From: Polyporus tsugae
Lineage: Eukaryota; Basidiomycota; Agaricomycetes; Polyporales; Polyporaceae
Direction: 5' to 3'
Assembly (NCBI GenBank): GCA_024305745.1
Contig: JAHRBS010000007.1
Coordinates: 186,001-250,000 of the forward strand
DNA: 64,000 nt
Notes under the pieces: model-generated
What the model was told of the DNA's origin: nothing
Database searches by the model: none
Seen by the model: the letters and a program-made list of their open reading frames with translations, nothing else
Part shown: piece by piece, positions 20,746 through 32,400 of the stretch
Layout: every line of letters starts with the position of its first letter
Numbering within the stretch: the stretch's first letter is position 1
Made by a program: the position numbers and the translations under genes

Positions 20746-22402
20746 TCACCCTTCCACCGCCTCGCCAACAGTCGTGCCCGCAGCATCGTGTAGGCCGTCC
20801 GCAGGCGCTGGCTCACCGTGTGCGTGCAGAGACTGTGAGAGTGTCTCCTGCCCCGGTGCAGCGTGCGGCTGCAGCTCCTCCTGCTTCACCCCACGCTTAT
20901 CCAGCGCGTACGCCCTGCACGCCTCGCGGCTGTGCACGAGCCTCGGATCCTCGCGATCCCACGCGTGGATCGTGAACCCCGGGAAGTTGTACTCGAGCAG
21001 CTCCTTGAGGTCCGGCAGCATGAGCGGGTCGGGCCCGTACGTCCCGCTGTTGTTGTCGATCACGAGCTCCCACTTGACCGACTCGTCGGGCGTGTCGTCC
21101 GAGAAGTTCTCCCAGCCCCCAGCGGGACGCGGGTGGAACTCGCCCGAGTAGCGAACGGCGGGGGCACAGTTGGCGTGCAGAGCGTGTTTGGACGCGAAGT
21201 CGACGAAGAACGCCGCGCCCGTCTCGGAGAATCGGAACGAGTCGTCGTCGACCGCGATGATGTACGTGTACACTGCAGGCTTGACACGGAGGGCGAATTG
21301 CGATGGCGCTCCCGTGCCTGTGCTCGCGGAGGATGTCAGGCTCGGGCGGGGGAGCATGGGCAGGCGGCTGGAGTGGCCGGGGCTGCCCGAGGGCACCGAG
21401 CTGTTGCCAGTTCCGATCGGGTTCCCGACGCTGCCGTGCAGGAGAAGGCGGAAGACATCCTCAGGGCCATCGATGATCCCGAAGGCGTTCGCGGTCGAGC
21501 GCGCGTAGAGCATGCGGTGGCCAGCCTGGATCGTCGAGCGCACTGCGATGGAGGTGGGGCCCTGGAAGATGGTTTGGGCAGCCTTGTAATTCCGGTTCCA
21601 AGGCTGCACCGTGTCCCCGAAGAACATGCGGACGCCCTTGACGTAAATCTTCCATGTCGAGTAGAGCCGGGTGTCGTTGAGATTGGTGAGGAGACCGACC
21701 GTCGGTGAGAAGTGGCGGGAGAACCGGATGGGGCCGTCGAAGATATATTGCCTGCGCTCCGCCTTCTGATCAGTGGAAGGTGAGGATTCAATCTGTTTTG
21801 ATGGCAGTTAGTCAGTTGCCATCCGCCGAGGTACGAGTGCAACTTACATTCAACCAGAAAGTGCCCCGATTTCGTCGGATAGCCAGACTCTCGATTGTGC
21901 ACTCTTTCGCTCCAGGTGTGACAGGAATCGAGAATTTGCCGATGTGGTCATCTGTGATGTTACCCACGTCCTTGTCGTTAACCTCGACGGTGAGAGTAGC
22001 GGTATTAGGGACATTCTTTATCTTCCACAGCTCGTTCCACACGGGCGAGAGCGTATCCATCTTCACTGTGGATCTGCAAGGCACACGAGGCAATATCGAG
22101 ATTAGATCAACCATGAGCTGCCACGAAAACACATTTCGGGAAACTTGGCACACCCAGACGTACACGAATGACAGCTTGTCGTCCAACTTCGCGATGAAGT
22201 AGGGATCCGCGGAGCCCACAACGTCCATCTTTGGCAACCCCGATGCGCCGATAAACTTGATTGTGAGGTCGACGAAGTAGTGGCCCTCGTGGGTGAGCGC
22301 CGCTGCTGCGTCCTTGGCCTCCGTCTTCGCAAGGGACATAGCGCTGTGGAAAGTGCCGACGAGCTGCGAGATCTGTATGGGGTTCCGACGTCCGCCCGGC
22401 AT
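20746..22402 (-). CDS. C2-domain protein, three exons, about 503 residues
   Basis: Exons (minus): 22164-22402, 21848-22073, 20746-21792; they join in phase. Residues about 42-152 form a C2 domain, a calcium-dependent membrane-binding beta-sandwich. The calcium-loop acids are visible in KMDVVGSADPY and VEVNDKDVGN, and the core LSPVWNELWKI is typical. The C-terminal about 350 residues (FDGPIRFSRHFSPTVG onward) begin with a block that looks conserved but which I cannot assign to a catalytic family; it includes a Ser/Gly-rich insert (SSVPSGSPGHSSRLP) and a hydrophobic YTYIIAVDDDSF strand. No signal peptide or membrane span. Likely a peripheral membrane protein. A short relic of its first exon sits at about 26270-26375. 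Confidence 0.8.
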
Positions 22403-23298
22403 GACGATGGGTAGATTGTGTTTGTGCGCCTGCCCAAGACTTTTATTTCAAGTGGGAAGACTTACAGTAGGAAGAGCTGAGTCGTTTATGTTGCTTTGTA
22501 TGGTTGAGAGTAGAGGGGTGGTGGGGAGGTTACATCTGGTTACATCCGAGAAAACGGAGCGGCGGCACAGCCTGCAGGCGCCCAGCTGTCGCACAGCCGC
22601 CGGTGAACGTCCAGTGCCAAGATGATCATGGTCGATGTTACTCTGGCATATGCTAGAAATGTCTTCAACTCATTACGACCTGCCGACCATCGTCTCCTGC
22701 AGTCTCCGACTAAGACCACTTCTAATGAAAATACTGTTACTCACTTTCGGTCAGTCTTGGTAGAGCCTCTGTCCGCTGGTATTCCATGGTGCTTGCGACG
22801 CCGTCGTACCAGTGTGCCTGCGGAACGAAAATCTGTGGAGACGACATGACTAGTACTTAGGTCGTCGTCCTCAGGCTGCCAGGAGTGAGTTGGTAGACTG
22901 GTTTGTCACGGCCCGGGGCCTGAACCGCCCTTGTCCGAACGAGGATCTGTGGACGGGCCCGGGGCATGTCCTTCGGTCAATTATCTGCGGCGACTACCTA
23001 CCCGACGTACGCGTATCTATCGAGACTAACATCGCGAACCACAGAGCCTCCGCGCCGTCATCAAACCTCAGGCTGTTCTAGAACTACCAAGCCAGTCGCG
23101 TGGCGGGAGCTCAAAATTTGTACCTGCTACAATCGACCTATCATCGTAATAGGTTTGCACGTCATTCATATCGTCCCAATCCCGTACGGTCTGGGCTGAT
23201 ATTCGACCCAAAACAGTGCCTATCTCCGAGGCAGAAATGATACAGACACGGGATACTCGAATACCACATTCAGAACCAAATTCCTTCGAGCGCGTTCG
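22403..23298. other. intergenic, C2 promoter side and F-box 3' flank
   Basis: 22403-22620 is the upstream region of the C2 gene. About 23140-23298 is the F-box 3' flank shared with 10436-10540. Between them I see nothing coding. Confidence 0.45.
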
Positions 23299-25263
23299 TC
23301 ACATCTCGCCATCTCTGCGTCGGACCACCGTCTTTAACAGATAACCCCTGTAGACGACTGGCCCGCCCACGACTGTCCGAAGTCGCTCGAGGCAGGGCAG
23401 GTCGTCATCCTCCCGACGACTCGAAGCAATCAGTTCCCCAAACTCCGCGACGTACAATCCATCACGACCGTGCCCCTGTCTCTCGTACTCGTAGAATTCG
23501 AGAGCATCCAGCTTTTGTGCGTCCCTGGATGCCCGGCGCTCGAACAGAGGCTGCATGGCCGAACATCTCTGTTCGACACGGGTGCCAACGTCCTGGTGCC
23601 GCCGGTACGGCGCAGAGTCGCATGTTTCGACGAGATCCTTCGGTCCAATCTCCCGAGGCACCTCCCAACCGAGCGTCAGGTAGCGCAAGGCCGGGCACAA
23701 TGGGGACCCGGACACCAGCACGTCCGACCCGGAGTCGGCGGTGACCCCGTGTCCCGCAATTGCGCCCAGCGCCGCGACTACACCGCTGGGGCTGTCTACG
23801 CCACTCACAGTGAGGTGGGTTAGGTGAGGGAAGGCACGAAGAACCGCAGCCCAATCCTCTACGGGATCCGTGGCCGTTGTATCGCGCTCTTGGTTGGAAT
23901 CAGGGATGATCTCCAATTCCGTTACGCAGGCCGTCCGGAAGACGGCTTTGATCCCAAGGTCTGCCAGAGTACTGTAAGATTGGAATCGTATATCCAACCG
24001 TAGGGACTGGGCCGCGAAGCAACGTATGATCCACGTCCCGGAGCCATTGAAATCTGATGAGGATATTATGACAGTGTCGAAGGGATGATGGTGAACTAGA
24101 TAGGATGGCATGAGTATAGAGAGGCTGTCTGGCTCGTCGGGGATGAGTGGGCCAAGGTGGACTGAGGCTGTCGAGGGAATGCATGGGTCCAACGCAGCGA
24201 GGACGGCAAGAGCGCAAGGCTCCGGCGTTTCATAGCCAAATGAGAGCTCCTTGAGGGACGGAAGCTGTACCGTGCCCGACTCGGACCGTCCATTCCCAAG
24301 GGGTGGCCACCAGCGCGAGCGTCGGAAATACCCGAGGTGCAAATATTCCAGATTGCGACAACGACTCAACAGTTGCAGGAGAGACCCGGAATCCGAACCT
24401 GCGAGGTGTGGCCATGGGACTGTCCCATTCGCAGATATATCCTGGGAGGAGTACAGGAAGAGCAACTTCAGGGATCGTATCGCGATCAAGGGAAAGAAAA
24501 TGGTGGGGTCGATGCGCAAGGTGCAGAGGCGGGGTAGACTTTCATCTGACACCGGACGCAAACTTGCAAGTGTCCCGGCCAGATTGGCAGGTGGTTTGCG
24601 GCTCTCCATAGCGCACACGTCGAGGTCCTCCAGAGTTGGCATTCCAGCATCCAGGACCCGGTACAGGTCATGCAAGTGGAGAAGCCTCACATTAGCGTGG
24701 AGACTAACAACGTGATTGAGATGAGGAAACACCGTAGAGGGGAGAGCACAGGTTGGAAGGGTGAGGTCTCCGGGTCCACGCAACACCTGCCTCAAGTTTA
24801 CGTGCAACGCGATGGGGTGGGGGGAGGACCTGTCTAGTAGCATGGTCGCGAACTCGGGCGAGAGCCGTTTCTGATGAGAACCCCAAGTCCAGCACTTTTC
24901 ATCATCGTGTTCAGTGAACCAAAGGTCAGCCACCACTTCCGCCCAGAACGCGGGTGCGGACAGATACACTGTGCGCCATCGACGGCACACCGAGGTCGGA
25001 TACAGACCCTGTCGGCCCTTCCGAGGAGACCATGTCATACCGAAGATCTTGATAAGAAGCTCGACGGGAAGCGTATGAATGGGTGCTGCGGCGTTGTGGA
25101 GGGACAGCATGGTGTACGAGAGGAGACGGTACTCCTCTGACTTGCGGACAGCCCATGCTCGGATTTCGTCCTTGCTCAGCCCTTCGAGGTGGGTACGGTC
25201 TGTCGCTGGCATAGCTGACGCGAAGTTGGGGAAGAGGAAGGTGTTCAACGACTCCTGGCTCAT
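23299..25263 (-). CDS. F-box protein with leucine-rich-like repeats (copy 1), 654 residues
   Basis: Single exon, ATG 25263 to TGA. Residues 62-110 are the F-box: IHTLPVELLIKIFG, then SVCRRWRTVYLSAPAFWAEV, the usual pattern of this basidiomycete F-box-like family. F-box proteins link targets to an SCF ubiquitin ligase through Skp1. The rest is made of irregular Leu-rich strands (LEDLDVC, LRTLRIDP-like, LKLLFLYSS, LEYLHLGYF, LTHLTVSG, LRYLTLGW) consistent with a degenerate LRR solenoid for substrate binding. It is the only full-length copy here. A relic with two insertions lies at 7684-10429 and a frameshifted paralogue at 30014-31919. Its 5' neighbour is a sedolisin gene in the same orientation. 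Confidence 0.85.
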   Translation of the reverse strand: MSQESLNTFLFPNFASAMPATDRTHLEGLSKDEIRAWAVRKSEEYRLLSYTMLSLHNAAAPIHTLPVELLIKIFGMTWSPRKGRQGLYPTSVCRRWRTVYLSAPAFWAEVVADLWFTEHDDEKCWTWGSHQKRLSPEFATMLLDRSSPHPIALHVNLRQVLRGPGDLTLPTCALPSTVFPHLNHVVSLHANVRLLHLHDLYRVLDAGMPTLEDLDVCAMESRKPPANLAGTLASLRPVSDESLPRLCTLRIDPTIFFPLIAIRSLKLLFLYSSQDISANGTVPWPHLAGSDSGSLLQLLSRCRNLEYLHLGYFRRSRWWPPLGNGRSESGTVQLPSLKELSFGYETPEPCALAVLAALDPCIPSTASVHLGPLIPDEPDSLSILMPSYLVHHHPFDTVIISSSDFNGSGTWIIRCFAAQSLRLDIRFQSYSTLADLGIKAVFRTACVTELEIIPDSNQERDTTATDPVEDWAAVLRAFPHLTHLTVSGVDSPSGVVAALGAIAGHGVTADSGSDVLVSGSPLCPALRYLTLGWEVPREIGPKDLVETCDSAPYRRHQDVGTRVEQRCSAMQPLFERRASRDAQKLDALEFYEYERQGHGRDGLYVAEFGELIASSRREDDDLPCLERLRTVVGGPVVYRGYLLKTVVRRRDGEM

Positions 25264-26719
25264 TGGCGCGGTTGACCTTGACGATGTGTGTGTGGCCCTG
25301 AGTTGTCGAGGTCAGAACGAACATGGTTAGGTCAAGAAAGTCGGTGATCGTACCCAGGTAGTGAGCGTCGAGTTCGTGGTGTGGGAGAGGGAGATTCTGA
25401 AGACGTGGCACAACCGCATGTAGAACGTGCTGTACTCAGCCTCGTGACCTCCACGCTGAATCCCTTCGGGTCGCCGACAAGTTTCCCATATGGAAACTGT
25501 GGTGCAGCACCCGTAGCACATCGGACCACCACATCATAGATTATACGAAAGTAACAGTAGTACGAGTAGCACATAACGTTCATGGAGGCATAGTAAGTTG
25601 AGTCCCAATGTCCATTATGTATCACCTCACAATTGGGAGCAGCATGCGCGAATATGATCGAGGATCGTGGACACCGCAGAGTACTGCTCAGGGCACGACG
25701 GGTGCTCGGCGCCCATGACCATCAGATCAAGTATGTTTAGTCCCCGACGTGAATTGCGATCGCTCGCTGAGCGGGAACAGTCGCGGCGAAGGGACCTCCA
25801 CCGAAATCCTGGGACACTTGGTGAGTCCATACGCCGGGTCTACGATGCTACGCTAGAAGGATGCGAAGCGGCCCGTCCGGGAGCGTCGTCTTGACCATCG
25901 TTGACCACGGCGAATCCTCGTCGGTTGCGAGTCGGACTCGCGACGACCCACCCAGGCGAGCCTACGTCGAGTGTCAGTCAGTCAGCATCCTTCAACACAC
26001 CGCACGGACACCCGAGTCGCACGCACCACGGCCAATGGGTGACTCTGCTAGAACTGCTGGCAGGCGATCGCGGGCATGGTCGGGTTCCGCGACGCGGTCG
26101 GCGGCGTGTCATACGGGTGGGCGAGCGCGAAGATGTTTGCGAGGGTGTAGGTGGTGGGGGGGATATTGCTGATCAGGTTCCCGGAATTCTATCGATACGA
26201 CGCGGTTTAGATGAGGTTAGATGTGACCGATGGGGTGAGCGGAGGGTGGGATACACACATGTTCCCCTAGCCCTCTGGGTGAGCGCAGCTGGCGCGTCCT
26301 TAGCCCCCGTGTTCACAAAAGACATAGCGCTTGATCAGATAGAGATATGTAGAGGCCGACATCAAGAGGGAGAGAGAGTCTCAGAGAGAGGGCTAGGTTC
26401 GATCGAGCTCGAAAATCGAGCCGCCTTTACTGTAATAGGCTCGGTAGCGTGGCCGGGCGCCCGGAAGCTATCGCACGGCCTTCCCGGATTCTCATAACCA
26501 GAAGCGCGAGTCCAGCGGCCGCCAGTGTGACTTACATTCATGAACCAGCATCCGAACATGTCAGTCAATGGGTGAGAATGATAATCGTGTCTGCCATTGG
26601 GTGTCGTTGGAGAGCGTGAATCCGGGGTACATGTACAACAACACAACAGGATAATTTATGTACAAATGTGAATCCCACGCTCCGCAAAACCCGGAGACGG
26701 AAACCTAGAAAGCCACATC
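25264..26719. other. intergenic between F-box copy 1 and sedolisin A
   Basis: No gene is supported. A plus-strand frame at 25901-26497 is open but shows no motif, and its second half runs over a C2-gene relic (26270-26375). The last 80 bp is the 3' UTR of sedolisin A. Confidence 0.5.
26270..26375 (-). pseudogene. short relic of the C2-gene first exon
   Basis: The plus-strand text here (GGGTGAGCGCAGCTGGCGCG, then GTCCTTAG, then GACATAGCGCTTGATCAGAT) aligns to 22288-22370 in the C2 gene (GGGTGAGCGCCGCTGCTGCG, GTCCTTGG, GACATAGCGCTGTGG) at roughly 75-80% by eye. The fragment is too short to code and contains no splice structure. Confidence 0.55.
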
Positions 26720-28597
26720 TTACAGTCCAGCGGCAGACGCGAGCTTTTGGAAGTCGGGAGTCCCGAGACCAGTGACCGGGTCCCAGCCCTCCTTGGCCGG
26801 GAAGCCTTTCGTGTTGCAGCCCGGGTTTGAGCCGGACGTGATGTCGTTGAGCGCGGACGCGCCAGTCGAGTACAGGAACGGGTTGAGGAACCCGAGCGGG
26901 CTCTTGCCAGCCGCGATCAGCCGGTCGTTGAGGAGCGCGACGATCGACGCAAACGTCGGCGACGCGGCGGAGGTGCCAGAGACACCCTCGATTTCGCCGT
27001 CGACGACGACCTCGAAGTTGACGCCCTGCGTCGCGACGTCGGGGAACCCGCGGCCCGTGGCATTGTACTTGCCCTTGTACTTACTGCCGAGCGCGGAGAG
27101 GTAGCCGCTCACTGCGGAGCTCTGGTAGTCGGGGGTGCTGAAGTAGTTCGAGAACCCGCCAGACGAGAAGTCGGCCGCAGTCTCGGGGTTCACGCCTTGG
27201 GTCGCACCGACGGACGTCATGTAGGGGCAGCCAGACGGGAAGCTCGGCACGAACTTGGAGCAGCTGTCGGACTGCGAGCCAGCGACACCACCGTCACCGG
27301 AAGCGAAGAGGATGGAGACACCGCGGGCACCGAGCTGGGCATACGCGTTGCAGAGGTTCCTGCACGAGCGAAGGGTGAGCTAATACTCGTGGGAACAGGT
27401 TAGAGCGGACGTACTGCGCAAGTTTCTGTGAGATGGTGTTCTCGTTCTGGCCATAGGAGGTCGTCATAACGTAGGGAGGAGTGTCTTCGCCGAGGAGGAA
27501 GTTGACGACGTCCAGGAAACCCTCAAGGTCGCCGTCCTGGAACTGATCACCCACGGAGATGAAGACAGTCGGGACACCAGTGGCAACACCGACAGTGTAT
27601 TGGATGTCAAGGTTCGCCTCGACACCAGCATCGCTATCCTGAGAGTTGGAGCCACCGTCGAGTGTCTGGAGGGTGAAGGTCGTGTCCGATGAGATGTCAG
27701 AGCGGTACTCGCCCAAGAAGCTCTATTCGCAGGTAGCCCAATCAGTATTCAGGTGGTGGTGGCAAATTCGAATGGCGTAAGCGTACCGCAAGATCATCCT
27801 GGTTAGCATACTGCTCAATAAACCCAGTGACGGCGAGCCGGTTCAACGACTGCATTGCAGCGTCTGATGGGATGTTGTAGATCGCCTGCAGGCAGGCAGG
27901 CGTAATGGAGCTCGAGCACGACGAGGGAACGGCCCGAGCGGTGAAGTTCTGGAGGCCTCGCGCGTGCTTGACCGGTGCATGGAAGACCGGGAGGCGACCC
28001 TTCGGGTTCGGGAACGTCACTGTCGGGTGGACGAGATCAAGATGGCCCTGCAGCTCAGCAGGAATCGAGTACGAGAGCGTCCGGACGGCCTCCATGCCGC
28101 TGTCATCGTGCTTGAACACGGAGAACTCGGCGTCGAAGAGCTCATTGGCTTTACTGACGGGGACCTCGAACGAAAGCCAGTCGCCCGTAGCGGAGATCGT
28201 TTTGGCGGTGATCCCGTTCTCCTTCAGCCAGCCATTGACAGCGTCGATGCTCCCCTGTGCCGGAGCGACGAGCTGCTCCACCTGTGAGAAAAGCAAGCGA
28301 GTTAGAACGAGTCACCTAGGGATCGGAAACGCGACATACCTCCGACTTCGAGAGGTGTTTGCCGTAGTTTGAACTCGACGGTGTGCTGACGTCGTAGAGC
28401 TTGCGCTCAAGCTCGGCGACGTTGCCCTGTACGAGCGCGAGACGCAACTTGAGCGTCTGGTTGGGGTCCGCAGAGCCGGTGTGAGAGAAGCCGCTGGGCA
28501 CGCCCTGGCGATTTTCGTGGAGTTTGAGGTTGCGAGTAGCGGACTTGCCCAAGGCAAGGGTGAGGAGGGAAGCAAGGAGCAAGCCGGAGACCAGCAT
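26720..28597 (-). CDS. sedolisin-family (S53) secreted peptidase A, four exons, 566 residues
   Basis: Acid serine-carboxyl peptidase, tripeptidyl-peptidase-like, secreted as a zymogen. Exons (minus): 28340-28597, 27787-28281, 27415-27722, 26720-27359, in phase. Signal peptide MLVSGLLLASLLTLALG. The propeptide (about residues 30-190) carries the pro-kumamolisin fold text (GNVAELERKLYDVSTPSSSN, SKSE, HPTVTFPNP). Catalytic Glu and Asp are in EANLDIQY (about E286, D290), the oxyanion Asp is in FASGDGGV (about D376) and the nucleophile Ser is in GVSGTSAASP (about S484). The C-terminal calcium site is in NDITSGSNPGC and KEGWDPVTGLGTPDF. All key residues are present, so it should be active. Tandem partner at 32401-34279. 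Confidence 0.92.
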
Positions 28598-30013
28598 CGC
28601 GACTCTGGGACGTCTCGAGTGTGGGGTGGTGAGGCGGGCGGAGGACCTTGAATACACCAGGACGATACGATGAATGCTTTATACTTGGTCAAACGAGGTT
28701 TTCTGTCCAGTGGCCACAATGACGGTGCTGACAACGCATGCGCAAACCACCAAGATAGACTGAAGAGGACGACCAATGAAAGAGCACATGGTGCGATCAG
28801 TCGCGCAAGAGGGCGATGGTCGCAGAATGTAATTCTGGGTTAGTAGTACATAGGATGTCTCCTGATCGGGGACTAGTGGTCGAACCAGCCAGTTGTGCCG
28901 CTACAACCGCAGGACGCACGGTCGGAGGCCGAAAATGAAGTGAAGAGTGTGATATGAAGGGAGGAAGTCTGAAGTTGGTCTGAAGAGTACTTGAAGAGTG
29001 CGATCACCATCTAGGTGTGCAATTGAGAGACATCAGCGTTGTCGAGATGTCTAAGTTTATTTGTAGATTACCTGGAGTACGGGTTGTGACTTACTGTGAT
29101 CTACTGTGATCGCGTGCAGAAGCTATCCGGTGAGCGGCGCTGACAAGTCCTACAATGCCGTGCAAGAATCAATAAGCAGCCCTCAAAAGGTGAAGACAAA
29201 GGCCAAATTAAACACATACTCGTACGACGGCACTATCACTTGTGAATGTGTGAAATGGAGTCAGCGGATGTACGTATCCGTGTGCTGCAGGTTACTTTCT
29301 TTCCCGAAGACTGTGTGAGGCTTCGGTCGTTTGGCTTGAGCTGCAGCACGGATTAATGCGTCACTCCGATCAGCTCAACACGTTCTGGAGTCTGAGGCTG
29401 CTTACTTGAGTATGCATGGGTCTCGAAGACCGAGCCTCCTCCCCGGACATGGCACCAAGACGTCAAGGTGGCCAAAGGCATGATAAGGGCACGGGGGTCG
29501 TTGCCAGATTAGCATCGGTCAGCTTTAATACGCGTGCGGCACGCCGCCGTCGATTCGGCTCTGGAATGAATCGCGTCCGAGTCGCTATACGGAGGACTCA
29601 GGACCGGGAGCCCATACGATTTTGAACACAATGGGAGGCAGGTTGGGATGAGCGAATGTGTACCAACTACTTTTCAGATTGCCAAACCCTCTCTTACGCC
29701 TCTGGGACTCCAGAGGCTCGTTGGCAGTTCGACCGTGGACGAGAGACCACGTTGCGACGGATGCTAGCTCGAAGTGGTTGGTCGGGAAGACGTTTCTGGG
29801 GAGAGTACATAAGTCCATGATCAAGTTGTACATTGAACGCACATCGTACCACACTCACGAAGACGTATATTCCGTTTCGTCAGACCCAAGAACCAGTGAG
29901 GAAAAGTGCATATAGTAGGACGTAGTTATTCCCGCACGTTCGCTACGGTACGTAACCCCGTCCCGATCTCTGAGGACCTGTAGTTCGTGAGTCTCCAACT
30001 ACTCGGCCGGTAT
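28598..30013. other. intergenic between sedolisin A and F-box copy 2
   Basis: The first 110 bp is the promoter shared with sedolisin B. Beyond that I find no gene. A minus frame at 29585-29854 (89 codons) is open but unrecognised, and too short and isolated to call. Confidence 0.45.
28677..28684 (-). promoter_or_regulatory. TATA box of sedolisin A
   Basis: GTATAAAG on the minus strand, about 80 bp upstream of the ATG at 28597. The same motif sits at the same distance before the paralogue at 34279, within roughly 100 bp of conserved upstream sequence. Confidence 0.6.
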
Positions 30014-31919
30014 TCAGAAAGAATCATCCCAGTACGCTGAGGGTTCCTCCCCGTAGTCTCTGTAGCCGGTGATCAGATAACCCCTGTAGACAACCAGCCC
30101 ACCAACCACTTCGCGAAGCCGGGCAAGACACGCCGGCGGGTCATCCCGACGACTCGAAGTGATCGATTTCTCCGCCGCATTCTTCAAGCCGGGTGGCTTG
30201 CCCTTCACTATCTCGTACTCGTAGAACTCGAGAACATGCAGTCTGCATGCCCCTATAGAGGCCCTTCGCTCGAATATATCCTGCATGGCCGAACATCTCC
30301 GTTCGAGACGAACGTCGGGGTCCTGACTCGGTCCATCCGTCACCGGATCGTGCCCGTCGGGGATATTCTTCGCTCCAGACCACTCGGGCATCTGCCAACC
30401 GAGCGTCACGTAGCGCAAGGCTGGGCACATCGGCCCGGACATGGGGACGTCGGTGGCCGCGCATTCAGCCAACGCTTTGAGCGCATGATCGGGGATGTCT
30501 CCACCGATGACCGTGAGGCGAGTGAGGTGAGGAAAGGTGCGGAGGACAAGAGTCCAGTCACGGTCCATGGAAAACGTCCCCGCGTCAGCCAATTGTTGGA
30601 TGATCGCCAGGCGGGTGACGCGGACTGTGCTGAAAATGTCCGCGAGCCCAAAAGTTCCGGTTCCTAGCCGTTGCTTGGATTTGAACGACCATGACAAGCG
30701 CAGCGCTTGGTCGGCGAAACAACGTAGTCGCCACATGGCATGTGAATATTCTGAGGAGGGTAACTCCACGGCGACGCTGAACCAGATGGGGGGGCATGAT
30801 CTCAGAGAGGTCGTTCAGGTCGAATTCCCCCTGTAGGCGATAAATCACGACTGAGGCGGTTGAGGGTATGAATGGACTCGATCGAGGGCAGCGACCGCCG
30901 CGGAAAGGATCGAGGGGCGCATCGCAGAAGCAAGGGTGAGTTTCGTCATCGAGGGAAGCTGCACAACGCCCAATTCGTTCGGCGGGGGCGGCCACGCATG
31001 TGGGATCGCCAACTCGTTCTTGAAGGTCAGCACTTCTAGGTTGCAGCAGTTGTTCAACGCTCGTAGGAGGTCCCTGGAATCCAACCCGAAGGTGTCCACC
31101 CGGCTGTAATCCAGACCGACATTTTTCAGGGATTTAACCGCGAATAAGGGGAAGAAAGTGGAAGGATTGACCTCTAGGCTGCGCAGATTGGGCAGACTGT
31201 CATCGGATACGGGACGCAAAGTGAGTGTGTGAGCCAGAGAGGGTGCCCGTTCTGTCCCCGCACTGCAAAAGTGTAGTTGTTCCAGACTTGGCATGCCCGC
31301 CGCATCCAGGATTTTATAGAAATTGTGCACATGGAGGAGTGGCGTCTCTAAAACAAGGGAAACAACCCGATCGAGATGCGGAGACAAAGTAGGGGGGATA
31401 ACGTGGCAGTGGCAGTGGGCAAGGTTTGAGTCTCTCATTCCTGCATGCGCTCGCTTTATCTCTAATTTGATGAGGTGTGGGGAGGACCTCTCCAGAAGGA
31501 TGGTCACATACTCGGGTGGGACTACCTTCGTAGAGACTCCGAACTGTATGAGCACAATGTCTCCCCCGAAGTAGAGGTAGAACACCCCTTGGGCCCAGAA
31601 CTCGGGTGTGGAAAGATAAACAGAGCGCCATCGACGGCAGACCGAGGTCAGATGGAGACTCCGTCGGTCCCCCCGGGCCCATGTCATACCGAAGATCTTC
31701 ATCAGGAGTCAGGACCTCCGTGGGAAAGTGTATGGATGAGTGCAGCGGCATTGTGGGGGGAGAGTATAGTGTACGAGAGGAGACGGTACTCCTCTGACTT
31801 CCGGAGGGCCCGTGCTTGGATTTCGTCCTTGCTGAGTCCATCGAGGCTAGCGCGGTCCGCGGCTGGCACGGATGACGCGAAATCGGGGAAGGGGAGTGTA
31901 TCCTTCGTCTCCTCGGTCA
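30014..31919 (-). pseudogene. F-box protein copy 2, frameshifted
   Basis: Paralogue of the F-box gene at 23299-25263, starting at ATG 31919 (MTEETKDTLPFPDFASS). The F-box itself is broken: an extra T near 31735 and a 5-bp insertion near 31715 throw the frame out through LPTEVL and back before MKIFGMTW. A second excursion lies between about 30890 and 30770: the main frame meets TGA at 30845-30847, while the homologous text (EFDLNDLSEIMPPHLV) runs in another frame past a seven-C tract. Either side reads well (SVCRRWRSVYLSTPEFW; LRYVTLGWQMPEW). A 47-bp intron at 30843-30889 could bypass the TGA but would not repair the downstream shift. Probably a recent pseudogene; sequencing error in homopolymers is the alternative. 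Confidence 0.75.
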
Positions 31920-32400
31920 TGCTTGATCTGGACTCCGAACGATGGGTCTTCCGGCCTATTATACCGTAGAGCAACGTTAGTGGAGGTGCACAAGTCAATA
32001 CGAGAATCGGTGGTCATACACTGTCGGAGGGAGGGAGAGTTGAACCGCGGCGTGGAAGAGGGATCCTTTTGAATCGTGGACGTTGAAGTTGAGCGTTGAA
32101 CGTCTTGAAGGTGTGGTGATGGGAGCCACGTGCCGCGGTCGCCTGTTGGCTGCATGACTTCCTAACACATTGGATCATGATGCCTTGCAGCCCTAGACGC
32201 AGCGCGTGAGACTATTAGATTGCGTTGCAGATTGTACGGAAGTTACAGTAGCGAAAACAAAATAGGTCAGCCTTGATAAGAGCAAAGTCCTCAATAAAGT
32301 TGCCATCTATCACTGCATCATTCCGAAACAGTACGCACTAAGATCACCATCCATGTCAAGCACGCACACAACTAGACAAACCCAAAGAGACCATGGCTAT

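Noticed and set aside
25901..26497. 198-codon plus frame
   Set aside because: No motif, and half of it runs antisense over a C2-gene relic.
30843..30889. A 47-bp intron that would remove the TGA in F-box copy 2
   Set aside because: Splicing it leaves the downstream sequence out of frame, and the full-length paralogue has no intron there.
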